Notes: a model not told the origin generated them from the sequence alone. A stretch of 64,000 nucleotides of DNA from Macrotrachela quadricornifera (GCA_022393335.1 JAJEKB010020892.1:182347-246346); one strand, 5' to 3'. Positions 23,606 to 35,018 are shown, counted from the first letter of the stretch. Numbers and translations are program-made.

Positions 23606-26278
23606 GGTGATACCTCCCGTTTTCATTCATTCATATCTCATTTCGTTAAGTATATTGAGATAGTAAAAACCCTAAAGGGGATTTTCCCCAATCGCATTCC
23701 TTCAAGAGCTATCGACGTTTTTCTATTTTTACCCTTATACAAGATGAAAATTTTTTTAAATAACAAAGTAGCAAAATAAGTCAAAGAGATTTGAAAGTTT
23801 GACTATATATGGACAAACTATTTTAGTGTGGTGTATTAGACGACTGTATCTGTTTACTTGCGCCATCTGTTATGCGTTGATATAATTCGAAATAAAGGAA
23901 TACAATACTACTAGTGTCTTTCTTTTCTCATATCTACAAGTACCGTTGCACGTTGCACTATAGTTTGTTTATGATGTCAGAGTCACTTCTATATTTTTAT
24001 TGGTCGTGAGAGAATGGCATTGTGAGGGAAGGATTTTCGATTGCGTATACAAGCAGTCTATATATTCTAAACAATTGTAAAAACGTATATACTTTGGGAA
24101 ATTGTGTTTGTTTTAATTTGAACATATTTTGAATAATCATGATCAATCCTCATCGCGTTGCAGAACTGTTAAGTAATTTAATTTCTGAGCGTTTATCTTT
24201 GGATGATCGTAATAATACAGATAGTAAACGCGATGAAGAAATTGCTAAACATTTATATGATCACGTCGAATCGATTTTCGAAAGTTCACAATATTCTTTC
24301 GAAACTGAACATACTATTGATTTTAACGGTGATTCTAATACTGAACAACTACAAGATGATAAAGAGGAGGATGAAGATGACGAGGAGGAGGATGAAGATG
24401 ATAAAGAGGAGGATGAAGATAATGAAGAGGAGGAGGAGGTAGAAGAAGATGATGAAGAGTACGAGCAGCAACAAATGAATAATGATGACGAACAATCTGA
24501 TGAAGAATTCATGGAAGTAAATAATGATCAGCACTACCATTTACAAAAGCATTTTTCTATTCCATACATGAAGCGAGCTATTGATTTTTATGATCATATA
24601 AACGAAAAAACAGGAAAGAAAAGCCATTCTTGGAAAGCTTTTCAACATCGTTTTCCGAAAGTGAAAAATCGTAGCTATATAGAACGTTTTCGTAAATACT
24701 TGGAAAGTGGTGGGACAAAAAAGCAAAAACTTGATCAAATAGATCAATATACATATAACAAATTTGAAAAAGCACGTTCAGAATTTCATTTTGTACATGA
24801 TATTCATTTAAAAAGATGGGCTTTACAGAAAGCCAGAGAAATTAATGATAGGACATTTGAAGCAAGTGATTATTGGATTTTTCAATTCAAGCGTCGGCAT
24901 GCATTATGCAGCCGAAAAGTAACTAAACTGATAACACAACGAGAAGTAGTTGATGCAGGTACAATCAATAATTCAGCAAATGATTTCGTAAATAAAATTA
25001 AAACACTTCTTCCAGAATATCGAGGACAAAATGTTTTAAATACCGATCAAACCGGTCTTGAAATCGAAATGGTAGGCAATCGTACTTTATCATTCAAGGG
25101 TGAAAAGGCCACATTTGGAAAAGTTCGATCTGCACATAATACATCACATAGTTACACTGTCCAATTCATTACTTCATTAACTGGTCAGCCAATCGGCAAA
25201 TGTTATTTATGTTTAAAGGAAAAGAATGGTCATATGTCTGATAAAATTAAAAAGGATTTATTACAAGCAACAAACGTAACTACTACCTGTAGTAAGTCAG
25301 GTAAACTGACATCGTCTCTTGTTGAATACTGGATTCACAACGTATTAAAACCGGCAGTCGGTAATGAAAAAGTTTTATTATTATTGGATGTTTGGGGTGG
25401 TCAAACTGATCAAAAATTATACTCGACGATGAAACACCTTCGACTTGAAATTATTCCAAAGAAAACAACTTCGATGATTCAACCACTGGATATTACATTC
25501 AATCGTCAATATAAACATATTATTCGTACGATTTATGATCATGTACGTCTTTATGATATAAACTGTAATCTTTCACAGAGAAACAATATTATTAAATTAA
25601 CTTCTTTATGTTATAACCAAATTTGTTCTAAAAATTTCATACCAATGCATCGATACAGTTGGTTTCAAGGCGGTTACGTTGAAAAAGATCCGGGACCATA
25701 TGAAAATGTCGAACAATTGTGCTTTCGATTTCAACAATATGATTGCTACGAAAATCAATGCATTAACATTCCTTTAATACAATGTAGCTATTGCGAAAAA
25801 GTTTTATGCTTTTATCATTTCTTCGAATTGTATCATATTCATTGAAAACTACATGTTTTATTTCTTGAAGTTCGATATATTTGTGCTCTTTTATAGATTT
25901 ACTGTGCTTTGAAAACAATAAAATTGTGAAATTCGTTTAAATAGTTTTTTTTTCTAACAACGCTATGATATAGAGTAGTCTTTTCTGTAGAAGAGGTATA
26001 ACTCAAAGCCTCTACTCTCTTAAAGAAGGGTCAGATACAGTCGTCTAATACACCACACTAAAATAGTTTGTCCATATATAGTCAAACTTTCAAATCTCTT
26101 TGACTTATTTTGCTACTTTGTTATTTAAAAAAATTTTCATCTTGTATAAGGGTAAAAATAGAAAAACGTCGATAGCTCTTGAAGGAATGCGATTGGGGAA
26201 AATCCCCTTTAGGGTTTTTACTATCTCAATATACTTAACGAAATGAGATATGAATGAATGAAAACGGGAGGTATCACC
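23606..26278. mobile_element. Pogo-like unit with 247-bp inverted repeats
   Basis: The sequence from 23606 (GGTGATACCTCCCGTTTTCA) to 23852 is a near-perfect inverse of 26032-26278. The right repeat continues 16 bp further (to CCCTCG at 26294), whereas the left one stops exactly at GGTGATACC and joins foreign sequence. So the unit has lost its own left terminus and is anchored by the terminus of the larger element. It encloses one intact transposase gene. Confidence 0.85.
24139..25845 (+). CDS. Pogo-like DDD transposase
   Basis: A 568-aa uninterrupted frame. Residues 1-130 are very acidic. About 140-195 resembles a first helix-turn-helix region, and about 215-262 looks like a CENP-B type helix-turn-helix (RWALQKAREIN, DYWIFQFKRRHAL). 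The catalytic triad is D303 (NTDQTGLE), D417 (LLLLDVWGG) and D451 (MIQPLDITFNRQ), a D-D spacing of 33 residues between the last two. That is typical of pogo transposases, which cut and paste DNA with a DDE/D RNase-H fold. The C-terminus has a Cys/His cluster (QCSYCEKVLCFYHFF). It sits between the 247-bp inverted repeats. No breaks are visible, so it is potentially functional. Confidence 0.9.
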   Translation: MINPHRVAELLSNLISERLSLDDRNNTDSKRDEEIAKHLYDHVESIFESSQYSFETEHTIDFNGDSNTEQLQDDKEEDEDDEEEDEDDKEEDEDNEEEEEVEEDDEEYEQQQMNNDDEQSDEEFMEVNNDQHYHLQKHFSIPYMKRAIDFYDHINEKTGKKSHSWKAFQHRFPKVKNRSYIERFRKYLESGGTKKQKLDQIDQYTYNKFEKARSEFHFVHDIHLKRWALQKAREINDRTFEASDYWIFQFKRRHALCSRKVTKLITQREVVDAGTINNSANDFVNKIKTLLPEYRGQNVLNTDQTGLEIEMVGNRTLSFKGEKATFGKVRSAHNTSHSYTVQFITSLTGQPIGKCYLCLKEKNGHMSDKIKKDLLQATNVTTTCSKSGKLTSSLVEYWIHNVLKPAVGNEKVLLLLDVWGGQTDQKLYSTMKHLRLEIIPKKTTSMIQPLDITFNRQYKHIIRTIYDHVRLYDINCNLSQRNNIIKLTSLCYNQICSKNFIPMHRYSWFQGGYVEKDPGPYENVEQLCFRFQQYDCYENQCINIPLIQCSYCEKVLCFYHFFELYHIH

Positions 26279-26294
26279 TCAAAAGGTTCCCTCG
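26269..26294 (-). repeat. Right 26-bp TIR of the 17.8-kb element
   Basis: It is an exact inverse copy of 8479-8504, followed by the second TAA at 26295-26297. It also forms the outer part of the right inverted repeat of the pogo-like unit. Confidence 0.9.
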
Positions 26295-26333
26295 TAAGTA
26301 ACACTAGGCCACGTACCTTTGGTACACCCTAAG
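26295..26333. mobile_element. Right tail of the split mariner-type MITE
   Basis: The sequence TAAGTAACACTAGGCC... to CCCTAAG is the reverse complement of the MITE's left terminus at 7589-7627. It completes the arm broken at 8478 and is followed by TA, as expected for a mariner-type insertion. Confidence 0.88.
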
Positions 26334-26970
26334 TAGAAATTTACCCTAGGGGGGTAGGGGTTAAAATTTTTGAACAGGAGCGCTGTGGGGAGCCACAGGC
26401 GAATTTCTGATGGATTTTTTTTATATACATGGTTCGATGTAGTTTTTTACGCTAATTCCAAATACCATATCCATTTTTTATGCAATTGTGTCATAGTACT
26501 AAAATCGCTAAAAATGCCTGATTTTTATTGAAAAACTACTAATTTTAAGAGTAATGTGAGCCTTTTTTCAACATGAGTTCATCCTTTTTTTAACTTTTTT
26601 TACCATTTTGTAGAGAAGGAAAAACTGCACCATTTATCTGAAATTCAATCTGGGACCATGAGCAGTAAGTGAATGGGATCCAATATACTGCAAAAAGTCC
26701 ACTTATTTTCACTCAAATGGCGGGTCATAGACATTATTTGACAAATAACTCTAGGTCATCTCTAGAAATATAATGTGTAAATAGTACATTTTGTTCAGCT
26801 TTCAATGCTCTATCATTTAGTGTATTGCACAAGACATTTGATTAGGCTTTTGTCATCATTTAAAAACCATCTTTATATAGATAATTTTGACAAAATCCTT
26901 CAAATAGCCTTCTGAGTGTTCGAGAGTAAAATTGAGCTAACGTTTCACCAATTCAATCATATGCGCTAAA
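26334..26970. other. AT-rich flank without a gene
   Basis: I see no gene or structured repeat here. Confidence 0.45.
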
Positions 26971-26974
26971 CACT

Positions 26975-27373
26975 TGTTAAGAAGTATTAAATCAGCTGAT
27001 GTCATCTATCACTTTTGCGCATCCTTATATATATGTTGTGATTCTTTCACTTTCATGACGTCATTCTGTTATAGGTATTTTCTATCATATCATATGTATT
27101 CTTCTATTCTGTTATATGTAATCNNNNNNNNNNNNNNNNNNNNNNNNNNNNNNNNNNNNNNNNNNNNNNNNNNNNNNNNNNNNNNNNNNNNNNNNNNNNN
27201 NNNNNNNNNNNNNNNNNNNNNNNTTGTAATCACTCTCTCTAGGTGTTTCATGATATCCATCTCTTTTGTAGTCCTGTATTCGTTCGTTGCTCCGGCCTAT
27301 AAATAGACCGGTTTCGATTCAAATAAACACAGTGATATACAACTATCTTCATCTAGAGTTAGACACCTTCACA
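26975..27373 (+). mobile_element. Solo LTR-like sequence with internal assembly gap
   Basis: The stretch begins TGTTAAGAAG and ends TTCACA (TG...CA) and is flanked on both sides by CACT (26971-26974 and 27374-27377), a 4-bp target duplication. Inside are TATAAATAG at 27298-27306 and AATAAA at 27322-27327, the expected order of promoter and polyadenylation signal in an LTR. One hundred N at 27124-27223 hide part of it. No internal retroelement genes lie beside it, so a solo LTR is most likely. The ORF through the N run is meaningless. Confidence 0.6.
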
Positions 27374-27449
27374 CACTTGGTTTTAGAGATTTAGATAATG
27401 CTGAAAGAGATGAGAATATCAAATCGAAAAATGAAATTTTGATGAGTGC

Positions 27450-28265
27450 TTCAACGGGGGGCTCCCTTTTCGTCCTCGCTTTTTTTTACGAACATCGGTC
27501 TTAGATGTCCGTAACGCCACCCAGTTGTTGTAAAAGTGTCCGGATGTCCGAAATGGAAAAACCGGAAGATCGAAATGAAAATACCGGATGCCCGGAGCAA
27601 AAATTGTCCGATGTTGGAAATGATAAATTACACGGTCTTCGTAACATAAAATACCGGATGTCCGGAACAAAAATTATCAGATGGTCGAAACGATAAATTA
27701 CAGAGTGTTCGGAAGGAAAAGGAGACTGATGTTCGTTAAGATATACTTTATTTTTCATTATATTCTACTGGAGTTTTTTTACAAAAAATCATAACATAAC
27801 AAGTACAAGTTTTAACATATCACACACATAAATAACACACTGTAGCTTTGTTTTTATCAGTGATTTTCACAATTTATCTGTAAAATCCATCGCTCATTCA
27901 TGATCTCTACTTCCGAGAAAATCTAACTGAATGTATATACCTGTAGAGGTCACTATATCCAACGACTTACAGATATACTATATGAATGAATTTTTCTCCA
28001 TTTAAAAAGCAAACATCATAATTCATTCTTAACAGCCATCATTCTATATTCCGAACATTCTGCAAATTATCGTTTCGAACATCGATCATTTTTTGTCCCA
28101 CTCTTCCGTCATTTTATGTTATGAACTCCTTGTAGTTTACCGTTTCTAACATCGGACAATTTTTGCTCCGGACATCGGTAACTCAAAATTATACTCCCGA
28201 TCATCCGGTCATGGTACCGGATGTTCGGAAGAGTGAGGACGAAAAGGGATTCACCCGCTTCAACT
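27450..28265. mobile_element. Foldback element with GGATGTYCGGAA-type subterminal repeats
   Basis: CCCTTTTCGTCCTC at about 27466 is mirrored by GAGGACGAAAAGGG at about 28235. Both arms contain imperfect repeats of CCGGATGTCCGGAACAAAAA and TTCGTAACATAAAAT types. The arms differ in repeat number, as usual for foldback elements. It is related in style to the element at 33007-33905. Overlapping minus-strand ORFs come from the repeats. Confidence 0.75.
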
Positions 28266-29555
28266 TCTTGATGGACTCGCGGACTCACTCTTAATTACTT
28301 ATTTATTACACTCAAAAAAGGTCAATACAAGGTTGTTTCTTGTTGTCGTCTCTAATATAGTTCTGTTCAGATTCAAGATAGAGTGCATACTGGATTTGAA
28401 GATAAATCTATATATAGATCCGGACCCAGACTCGAAGTCTAACCTTTGGGAAAGAGATATTTAACACTAACCTGTCATCACGATCTCCCAACATAAGGTG
28501 AAAAAAGACAGGATGTTCATAATGAACGTTGTTCAAAACAAAAATAATTTCTGAACACCCAGACATATGACACGAGTTCGGAATGACTTAGTTCGAAATG
28601 TTTGTCACACAAATCTTCGGATCCAGACCCGGTCAGAACTGAGGTCTGGAAGGAGTCGCAGGCCTCTTCTCATAGCACATGTCAAATTCAGAGTTGTTAA
28701 GCGTTCATACGTATGCGAGAGACAGTAAAAGTGAAAACATTCATAAAAGGAACTTTTACATACATACGTTATAAGAAATATTAGAAATAACCATATATGT
28801 CAAGCCTGAATGCTGAGTTTAATAATTGAATACTTGAATAGCTGAATTCAACTACTGAAGATAATTCAACTATTCAGTTATTCAATTAATCAGGGGAAAC
28901 ATTCAAATATTCAACGAATGTCTGAAGGTGCCCTGAAAATACAGACATGGGAGGATACATATACACAAAAAACGGCGGCCAAGGGGGGTAAAAGCTGATG
29001 ATGCCTGGTGGTCACATGTGGCTCCAGGTGACTCCAACTAAATTTGAAGTCAGCTGACTCTCACTGACTTCGACTGACTCCAGCTGATTTCGACTCATTT
29101 TATCTGATTTCTAAAGTCCGAAACCGGTTGGAGTCTCTGCTTTTACCTCCTTGTCGTCGTCTCATTACATGAAGTGTCATGAAGACACAGACACAGAGAA
29201 AAACGAACACACGTCATCTTGGTAATTGAGAGTGCTACGAAAACACGAACAGTTAGGTAGTTGAATACCTAAAAGACACTTTAATAAGTGAATTCAACTT
29301 TCAAGTTGAACATTACTCGTATCAGATTGCTTCATTGCATTGTTAAATTTTCTTTTCATTAAAATGTATAAAAACCAATATTAATAAATGATTGTGCGGA
29401 ATTAGAATGAATGAAACGTCAGAATGACAGAAAAACTTAGGGTGATAAACAAAGAATCGCTGTTTCATACTTTTATGAAATCCAGAAAACATTAATTTAT
29501 TATTTTTCAGTCACAGATCGTAGTTTTAAATAGTATTCGTTAAATACATTCGTAT
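28266..29555. other. Repeat-rich spacer without genes
   Basis: It holds a short GACTCCAGCTGATTTC-type simple repeat at 29040-29110 and an imperfect palindrome around 28850 (AATAGCTGAATTCAAC...). No coding exon is supported. Confidence 0.45.
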
Positions 29556-29559
29556 GAAC

Positions 29560-29850
29560 TAGAACTTATGAATGATGTTATCATGTAACAGTAGTTGATT
29601 CATTCTAATATAACATTGAGTATTAAGAAACTATTTTAATGAAGAAGTTTTTTGCGCAATGAATACACTTCATCGCATTATTTACTTACTAAAATACGTT
29701 AATAATCAAGAATTGTAAAACTATTTGACGATGTTGATAAAAGAAAAAGTAGACTGACGACGAAAAACTAATGAAGTGAATTATATAAGAGGAAACCTTA
29801 TAGCTCGACATTTCTCTTTTCTCTTTCTTTTCACATTTTTCTTCGGATGT
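29560..29850. repeat. Dispersed repeat, copy 1 (paired with 34350-34650)
   Basis: The order TCATGTAACAGTAGTTG, GAAACTATTTTAATGAA, CATCGCATTATTTACTTACT and GAATTATATAAG is repeated in the same order and orientation at 34350-34650. Divergence is roughly a quarter of positions by eye. A TATAAG box near 29790 is conserved in both, which may indicate an old LTR or promoter. Confidence 0.7.
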
Positions 29851-29887
29851 TTTTTCTCTTTGCGTTTGAACATTATAGTTAGAGAAT

Positions 29888-30765
29888 ACCAAAACTAACG
29901 ATGTTATCACTTTATTTCCTTATAGAAAGCTCGAGAAATTTTTCTTTTGTTATGTAGTGATAGAGAAAATGATGCTCTATTTCTCCTGTGCTATTTGGTC
30001 ACTCTTTAACTGGTATTATCATGAGAAAATTTTTATAAGATCTATTTTGTTTATATACGTGATGGTATCATAGATTATTTTTGAATAAGATTTGACAGAA
30101 ACAAGATAGAGAACTGAGAATTTTATTATTGAAAAGATGAGACGAGGATGAATCGAACCGTATATCACAGGTTTTTTTAATATGGTTGTTGGAGTTTTTT
30201 CTCAATTTTCAAAATGTCGAAAAAAAAATAATTTTTTTGGCGGAAAAAGAAAAAGCGAAAAGGTGCTAGAATATCGGAATAAAGTTTGACTAAGATGCAT
30301 ATTAACCCTGAATAATCGAATTTAAAAATGTGAGTCTTGTACAGTTTTCAGATCTTCAGTTTGCGGTTTGAACTTACACCATATTATTGAAAATTTATTA
30401 GAAGCAACTCATAGGATACGTTTATTCTTTAACAGACTAATTGAAAATCTCACAAAAAAATAGGTTAGGAAACTCTGTAATACACAATACGATGTATCTT
30501 CAACATTTCTTTTCAATGGTGAGTATTACAACTATATATCCTGTTTCTATCAGAAGCTACTGGAAAAAATACCAGCATTCATATAACCGTGGCATATCGT
30601 AACAAACAACTTTTTTGGAAATTTTATAATTATCATATTAGTTGAATATTGATAAAATAACAGAAAAATAGAGCATTATTTTTCTCTATCATTGTATAAA
30701 AAGAGAAAATGCTTTCAAGCGTTCTATAAGGAAATAAAGTTATGGCGCCATTAATTTTGATATGC
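29888..30765. mobile_element. Mariner-type foldback MITE, second copy
   Basis: ACTTTATTTCCTTATAGAAAGC at about 29910 is mirrored by TTCTATAAGGAAATAAAGT near 30735. The subterminal block (TGATAGAGAAAATGATGCTCTATTT, ATAAGATCTATTTTGTTTATA) matches those of the MITEs at 7589 and 35610. Outer ends (ACCAAAACTAACG) are degraded relative to the 7589 copy. No coding capacity. Confidence 0.82.
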
Positions 30766-32750
30766 TTCAAGTAACAAATATATTTATTCTCTTGGAAAAA
30801 AAGACAAAACGTTGGTGAAGTGAAAAAAATAAAGAAACGAAGTTATGCAGTAGTATGGAACTAGCTAACTATCTTCAGCTACATTTAAAAGAAGCAAGGA
30901 AAGAGAAAATACTTTTTCTCTATTTACAACTACATTTTCTGTTTTTTTTTGTTGGAAAATTAATTTCCGGCGAGCACACTACAGATGATTAAGAGCACAT
31001 TTCTATTAAAAGAAATTCTCGTAATTACTCAATAATACGTGTAATGAAAGCATTATTTTTATTAAGCTGAACATACCACAATGCCTTGATTCATTAATAA
31101 ATATATATTTTTAATTAGTCTTTCTTAAAATTTCTTTTAATATAATTGAGAATATTTTTTTATTTAGATTAACATTTATAAAAAAGTAATCTGATTTTCT
31201 TAGAAAATATGATTCAATATTTCAAAATATTTCTTATATAATAATGATAATTTACTTGTATATGTTACATATAAATTGTTTTCTGGTGAATAAATTTTAT
31301 TAAAAATGATTCAATTAAATATTGAAAATCTGTAAATTTTATGTTTCACTGAAGGAAACTTCCTCTTAATAAATCAAATGTTGAACAAACAAATTGATAT
31401 TCAATGTATTATTTTATAATTTTCACTTGGACGCATGACGAGCTTTGAAGAAAATTACTATCCGGTCTGAATAAAATATAAGCTTTTAAGTGTAAGATAA
31501 TTCTAAGAAAGTTCATTGTCTTCTCCATTAATCATTGTAAAACTGAAATTCGTACCTAGTTTCGTTTAAACCGTATAAAAGTATGACTAGAAACTGTACA
31601 CCACACGTTTTTTAAAATGTGGTTGTTCAAGAAATATTTTTAACCACTATATTGCAATTGAAAAGTTTTTTTCATTCAGATCTGATAATGATCATCTTCA
31701 AAATTTACCACATGTTCTATAAGAAGAGCAAAAGTATTTTTTCTTGCTGCACAATGTAGAAAATTCGAACTGTTTAACATTTGCTACTTTATAGTCATGC
31801 AAAAATGTCTGCTGTCACTTAACAATATAATAGATTATAACTATCTATATGCCTATGCTTCTCTGTAATTTACTACGTAACTACTTATCCACTCATCTAA
31901 TTGTTTGACTGAATGTGTTGTTAATTATCTGCCTAACTAGACATCCAACTATAAATGTACTGAACTACACTTCGAACTAGCATATATCATCTATTGTTCT
32001 TCCTATATTTGAAAATATATTTCAGATTGGGTTTTTCCTTTCTTGCCATGGACCAATGATTTTTCCTATTGTTATTATCCCATATATAAAATATATAGAG
32101 AGCTTCGAGTCCACGGCTTTTTTAGATCCGGATTCGATGAACACTAACTTCCACAACCCGGATCCATACTCGATGAAAATTGAGTTGGTGACCCTTAAAC
32201 TCGAACAAATTCAAATTCCGATCCGGTGTGGTCCAAGCTCGTACTTTTTTCATTTAATATTTCGCATTTCTTATATAGGTCATCAAATAAAGAACCAAAA
32301 TTTTAACTATGTGTTGGTTGCACTGAGAAGAAAATTCAATATAAAATTATCTTTTACTACATGAAAAGCACAGATTCTTGAGATTTTAAAACAAGTAACA
32401 CTCGTCAACGATGACTCGTTTAACCCTCGACTTAATTCATTCTATTTATTTTGAGAATCATTGTCAGGCAATTTATTTCAATAAGTGTGATGCTATAGTC
32501 ACCTCAATCTGAACAAACGTTTCACATTTTATGATTTCTAAAAGCAAGACTATCAATTTCAAACTCGAAAAATATCAACCATCTGCACTTTCTTCTTCAT
32601 AGATAATATTTTTTGACTTTTATGGATTATTCCCTCGACTGAAAGGAGAGTTATACAAAAAAAATAGTTTGTGTCAAGGTCAAGGGTCAAATAAACATGT
32701 TCTTAGGAAAACTAATCGAAGACGCACAACTTCAAGCCAAGGGGAACGGG
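30766..32750. other. AT-rich spacer; one transposon-end relic
   Basis: No exon is supported. At 32391-32445 the sequence ACAAGTAACACTCGTC...AACCCTCGACT resembles the left end of the element at 58134. At 32632-32700 (CCCTCGACTGAAAGGAG..., GTCAAGGGTCAA) there is an inverted relative of 18541-18620. Confidence 0.5.
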
Positions 32751-32756
32751 CGGAAT

Positions 32757-32905
32757 CCGGTGTCTTGGATTCCATAGGACTCCGATGATTCTTTGGGATT
32801 CCTAAGGATTCTGACGATTCTTCAGGATTCTGGTGATTCTTCGTGATTCCTAAAGATTCTAAAAAATTCCTACTGCTTCCTTAGGATTCCGTCGGATTCT
32901 TTAAA
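32757..32905. repeat. GATTC-based degenerate tandem repeat
   Basis: GGATTCC or GATTCTT words recur every 10-21 bp over about 150 bp (for example CTGACGATTCTTCAGGATTC). Spacing is irregular, as in an old minisatellite. Confidence 0.8.
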
Positions 32906-33006
32906 TTTCTGTTTACAGATAACGGTTGATATAGTGAAACTGTGAGTGTCCTTATCGAGCTTCATTAATAAATGAAACGTTCGATCTATTAAAATTATTA
33001 AACGCT

Positions 33007-33905
33007 GGATATACCGGGTGACGGACATTTCGCACCAAGTCATTCCGGACACCCGACATGTGTCCAGGTGTTCGGAAATGAGATTTTAGCCCAAAAAATT
33101 TTTGACAGGAGTCCGTAATCAATTTTGGACAGGAAATCGTAATGAAAAAACAGGGAGATTGGAAAGGTGTCACTGGGAGTTCGGAACGGAGTACGCACCA
33201 CTATATGCGACGTAGTGACCGGAGATCGGAATGAAAAAGACGGGGTGTTCGGAATGGAAAAGACCGGGTATATGGAATGAAAAAGACCGGGCGTTCGGAA
33301 TGAAAAATGATCAAGTGTTCGGAATGTAACTCGTAAGGTATTTTTTATGAAAAAGGTCAAATGATCATCATGAAACTGACCGGGTGTTCGTAACTATTTT
33401 ACCTGGAGATCGTAACAGATTTATTCTGGCGTTTGTAACGCTTATAAAATTTTTTCTTTCTTTTTTATAATCAAGAATATATGAAAAATAGGTAAGTCGC
33501 TTAACATTTCTCAAAGAAGAGCAAATATAAATGTACAGTTCTGAACTCCCTGTCTTCTTCATTATGATCTCCTGTTATTGGCTACACTTATCTGCCTTAA
33601 GTTCCATTACGATCTCCCTGTTTTTATTATTACGATCTTCCGGTAATTTTCATTCCGAACTCCAGTCAAATTTCAGGATTTTATCTGTAAGAAAGCAACT
33701 GTTGATGTTCGTTACGATCTTCCGGTTACCTTCCATTACGAATACCCTGATTTATCAATTTTTTTATTGATTTCGTCATTCCGAACTCCTGTATACTTAA
33801 TTCCGAACACCCTGTCTTTTTTCTTATGTCTGGAAATCGTAACGAACATCTTCTACAGGAGATCGTAATGAAAAAGTGGTGCGAAATGTCCCTTTCCCGA
33901 TATAC
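33007..33905. mobile_element. Foldback element with GTTCGGAATGAAAAAGACC repeats
   Basis: The left end TATACCGGGTGACGGACATT is followed by TCGCACCA. It is mirrored at the right end by TGGTGCGAAATGTCCC...CGATATA. The left arm contains at least six copies of a roughly 30-bp unit, GTTCGGAATGAAAAAGACCG, and the right arm carries the inverse (ATTCCGAACTCCTG, TTACGATCTCC). The overlapping frames on both strands are repeat artefacts. It resembles 27450-28265. Confidence 0.8.
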
Positions 33906-35018
33906 CCTCTCCAATGTAAGATACACTAAATTTTTATTTATCTTTCTCATTCTTCACCAGTTGTGTATTGAAAAGAGGATTAATTCTTTTATGCTATTTA
34001 TACTGTTGTACAGCTTGCTGAACTCTATCGAATAATATAAAATATCTAGTAAAAACACGTAGAAAACAATATTTTGGTTGATTTCAATGAATCAATCTTG
34101 ACAAAAATCGTTTTTTTACATAATAAAGATATAAAAGGCTTAATCGTAATTGATAATATGAAAAGAACTTTTTCTAACTTAAATATAATTTGGACCATTC
34201 TTTTCGCATGATAGCTCAAATCGTTCTCTAGTAATTTGCATATTTTGATCAACAATGTATATATTTATTTCGTATAGACGATGTCAATTCAGGAAGAAGG
34301 ATCAAAGCTTTTGGATCGCCCTTTAGCATTCGTTAACTGTGTCCGTATAAATTAACATTTACGAATGATATCTATCATGTAACAATAGTTGCTTCATTTT
34401 TAATAGAACGCTGAATAACACGAAACTATTCTAATGAACAACCTTTTCGAGTAATGAATATATTTTATCGCATTATTACTTACTGAAATATAATTAATAG
34501 TGATTACGAGTTTTTAAGACTCGCTGCGACGTTTATAAAAAAAAATAGACTGACAATGAAGAGTAGCTGTAGTGAATAATATAAGGCGACAGTTGGTAGC
34601 GGACATCATTTCTTTTTTGAAATTTTTTTCGGTATCATTTTGCGACTTTATTTTTTCCTCTACTCATATTAGGACCTAAAGGGACATATAGCTGATACAA
34701 GTACCCAAAAAACAACGAAAGAAAACCAGAACGGTAAAGGAAAATTAAAGTTAAATGAAAGGAAAAGAGAAAAAAGCGGTACCATACTAAGGCAACACAA
34801 CCAGACTACCAACCGAGGCGAAAGAGCGACCAAGAAAAACAAACGAATATAACATTAACCGAAGCAAAGAACGAACGGAAAAAAAGAAGAACCAAGATTG
34901 AAAGAGATGGTACTGAATGCATACTGCTTAATGGTAGGATTAACAAGAAAAGCGAGCACCAAAGACAAGAGTTCAATGATCTCCATGCCTATCATCTAAT
35001 TGCTTGGATATAGTTCTA
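33906..35018. other. Spacer with purine-rich tract
   Basis: Apart from the dispersed repeat at 34350-34650, a strongly purine-rich tract runs from about 34690 to 34960. It lies just downstream (on the minus strand) of the envelope-like remnant. No gene is seen. Confidence 0.45.
34350..34650. repeat. Dispersed repeat, copy 2 (paired with 29560-29850)
   Basis: It shares the ordered blocks TCATGTAACAATAGTTG, GAAACTATTCTAATGAA, ATCGCATTATTACTTACT and GAATAATATAAGG with copy 1. Downstream sequences of the two copies differ. Confidence 0.7.

Larger units (their letters stand above)
8479..26294. mobile_element. 17.8-kb composite DNA transposon with 26-bp TIRs and TAA duplication
   Basis: Both ends begin CGAGGGAACCTTTTGA and match perfectly in inverted orientation over 26 bp (8479-8504 and 26269-26294). 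TAA occurs immediately outside each end (8476-8478, 26295-26297). Removing the element plus one TAA restores an uninterrupted MITE arm, which is strong evidence of a real insertion. Cargo: subterminal AAAAATCCC arrays, foldback elements, two hammerhead motifs, a two-gene transposase cassette and a pogo-like transposase. A 3-bp TAA duplication fits PIF/Harbinger-type targets better than pogo (TA) or hAT (8 bp), but no Harbinger-type transposase is visible. An internal inverted copy of the left subterminal sequence at 23570-23605 suggests fusion of two elements. Confidence 0.85.

Noticed and set aside
24261..24512. Minus-strand Ser-rich ORF
   Set aside because: It is the antisense of the acidic N-terminus of the pogo-like transposase.
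27471..27490. GAGGACGAAAAGGG as a further hammerhead core
   Set aside because: No CTGANGA segment or pairing stem I flanks it; it belongs to a foldback arm.
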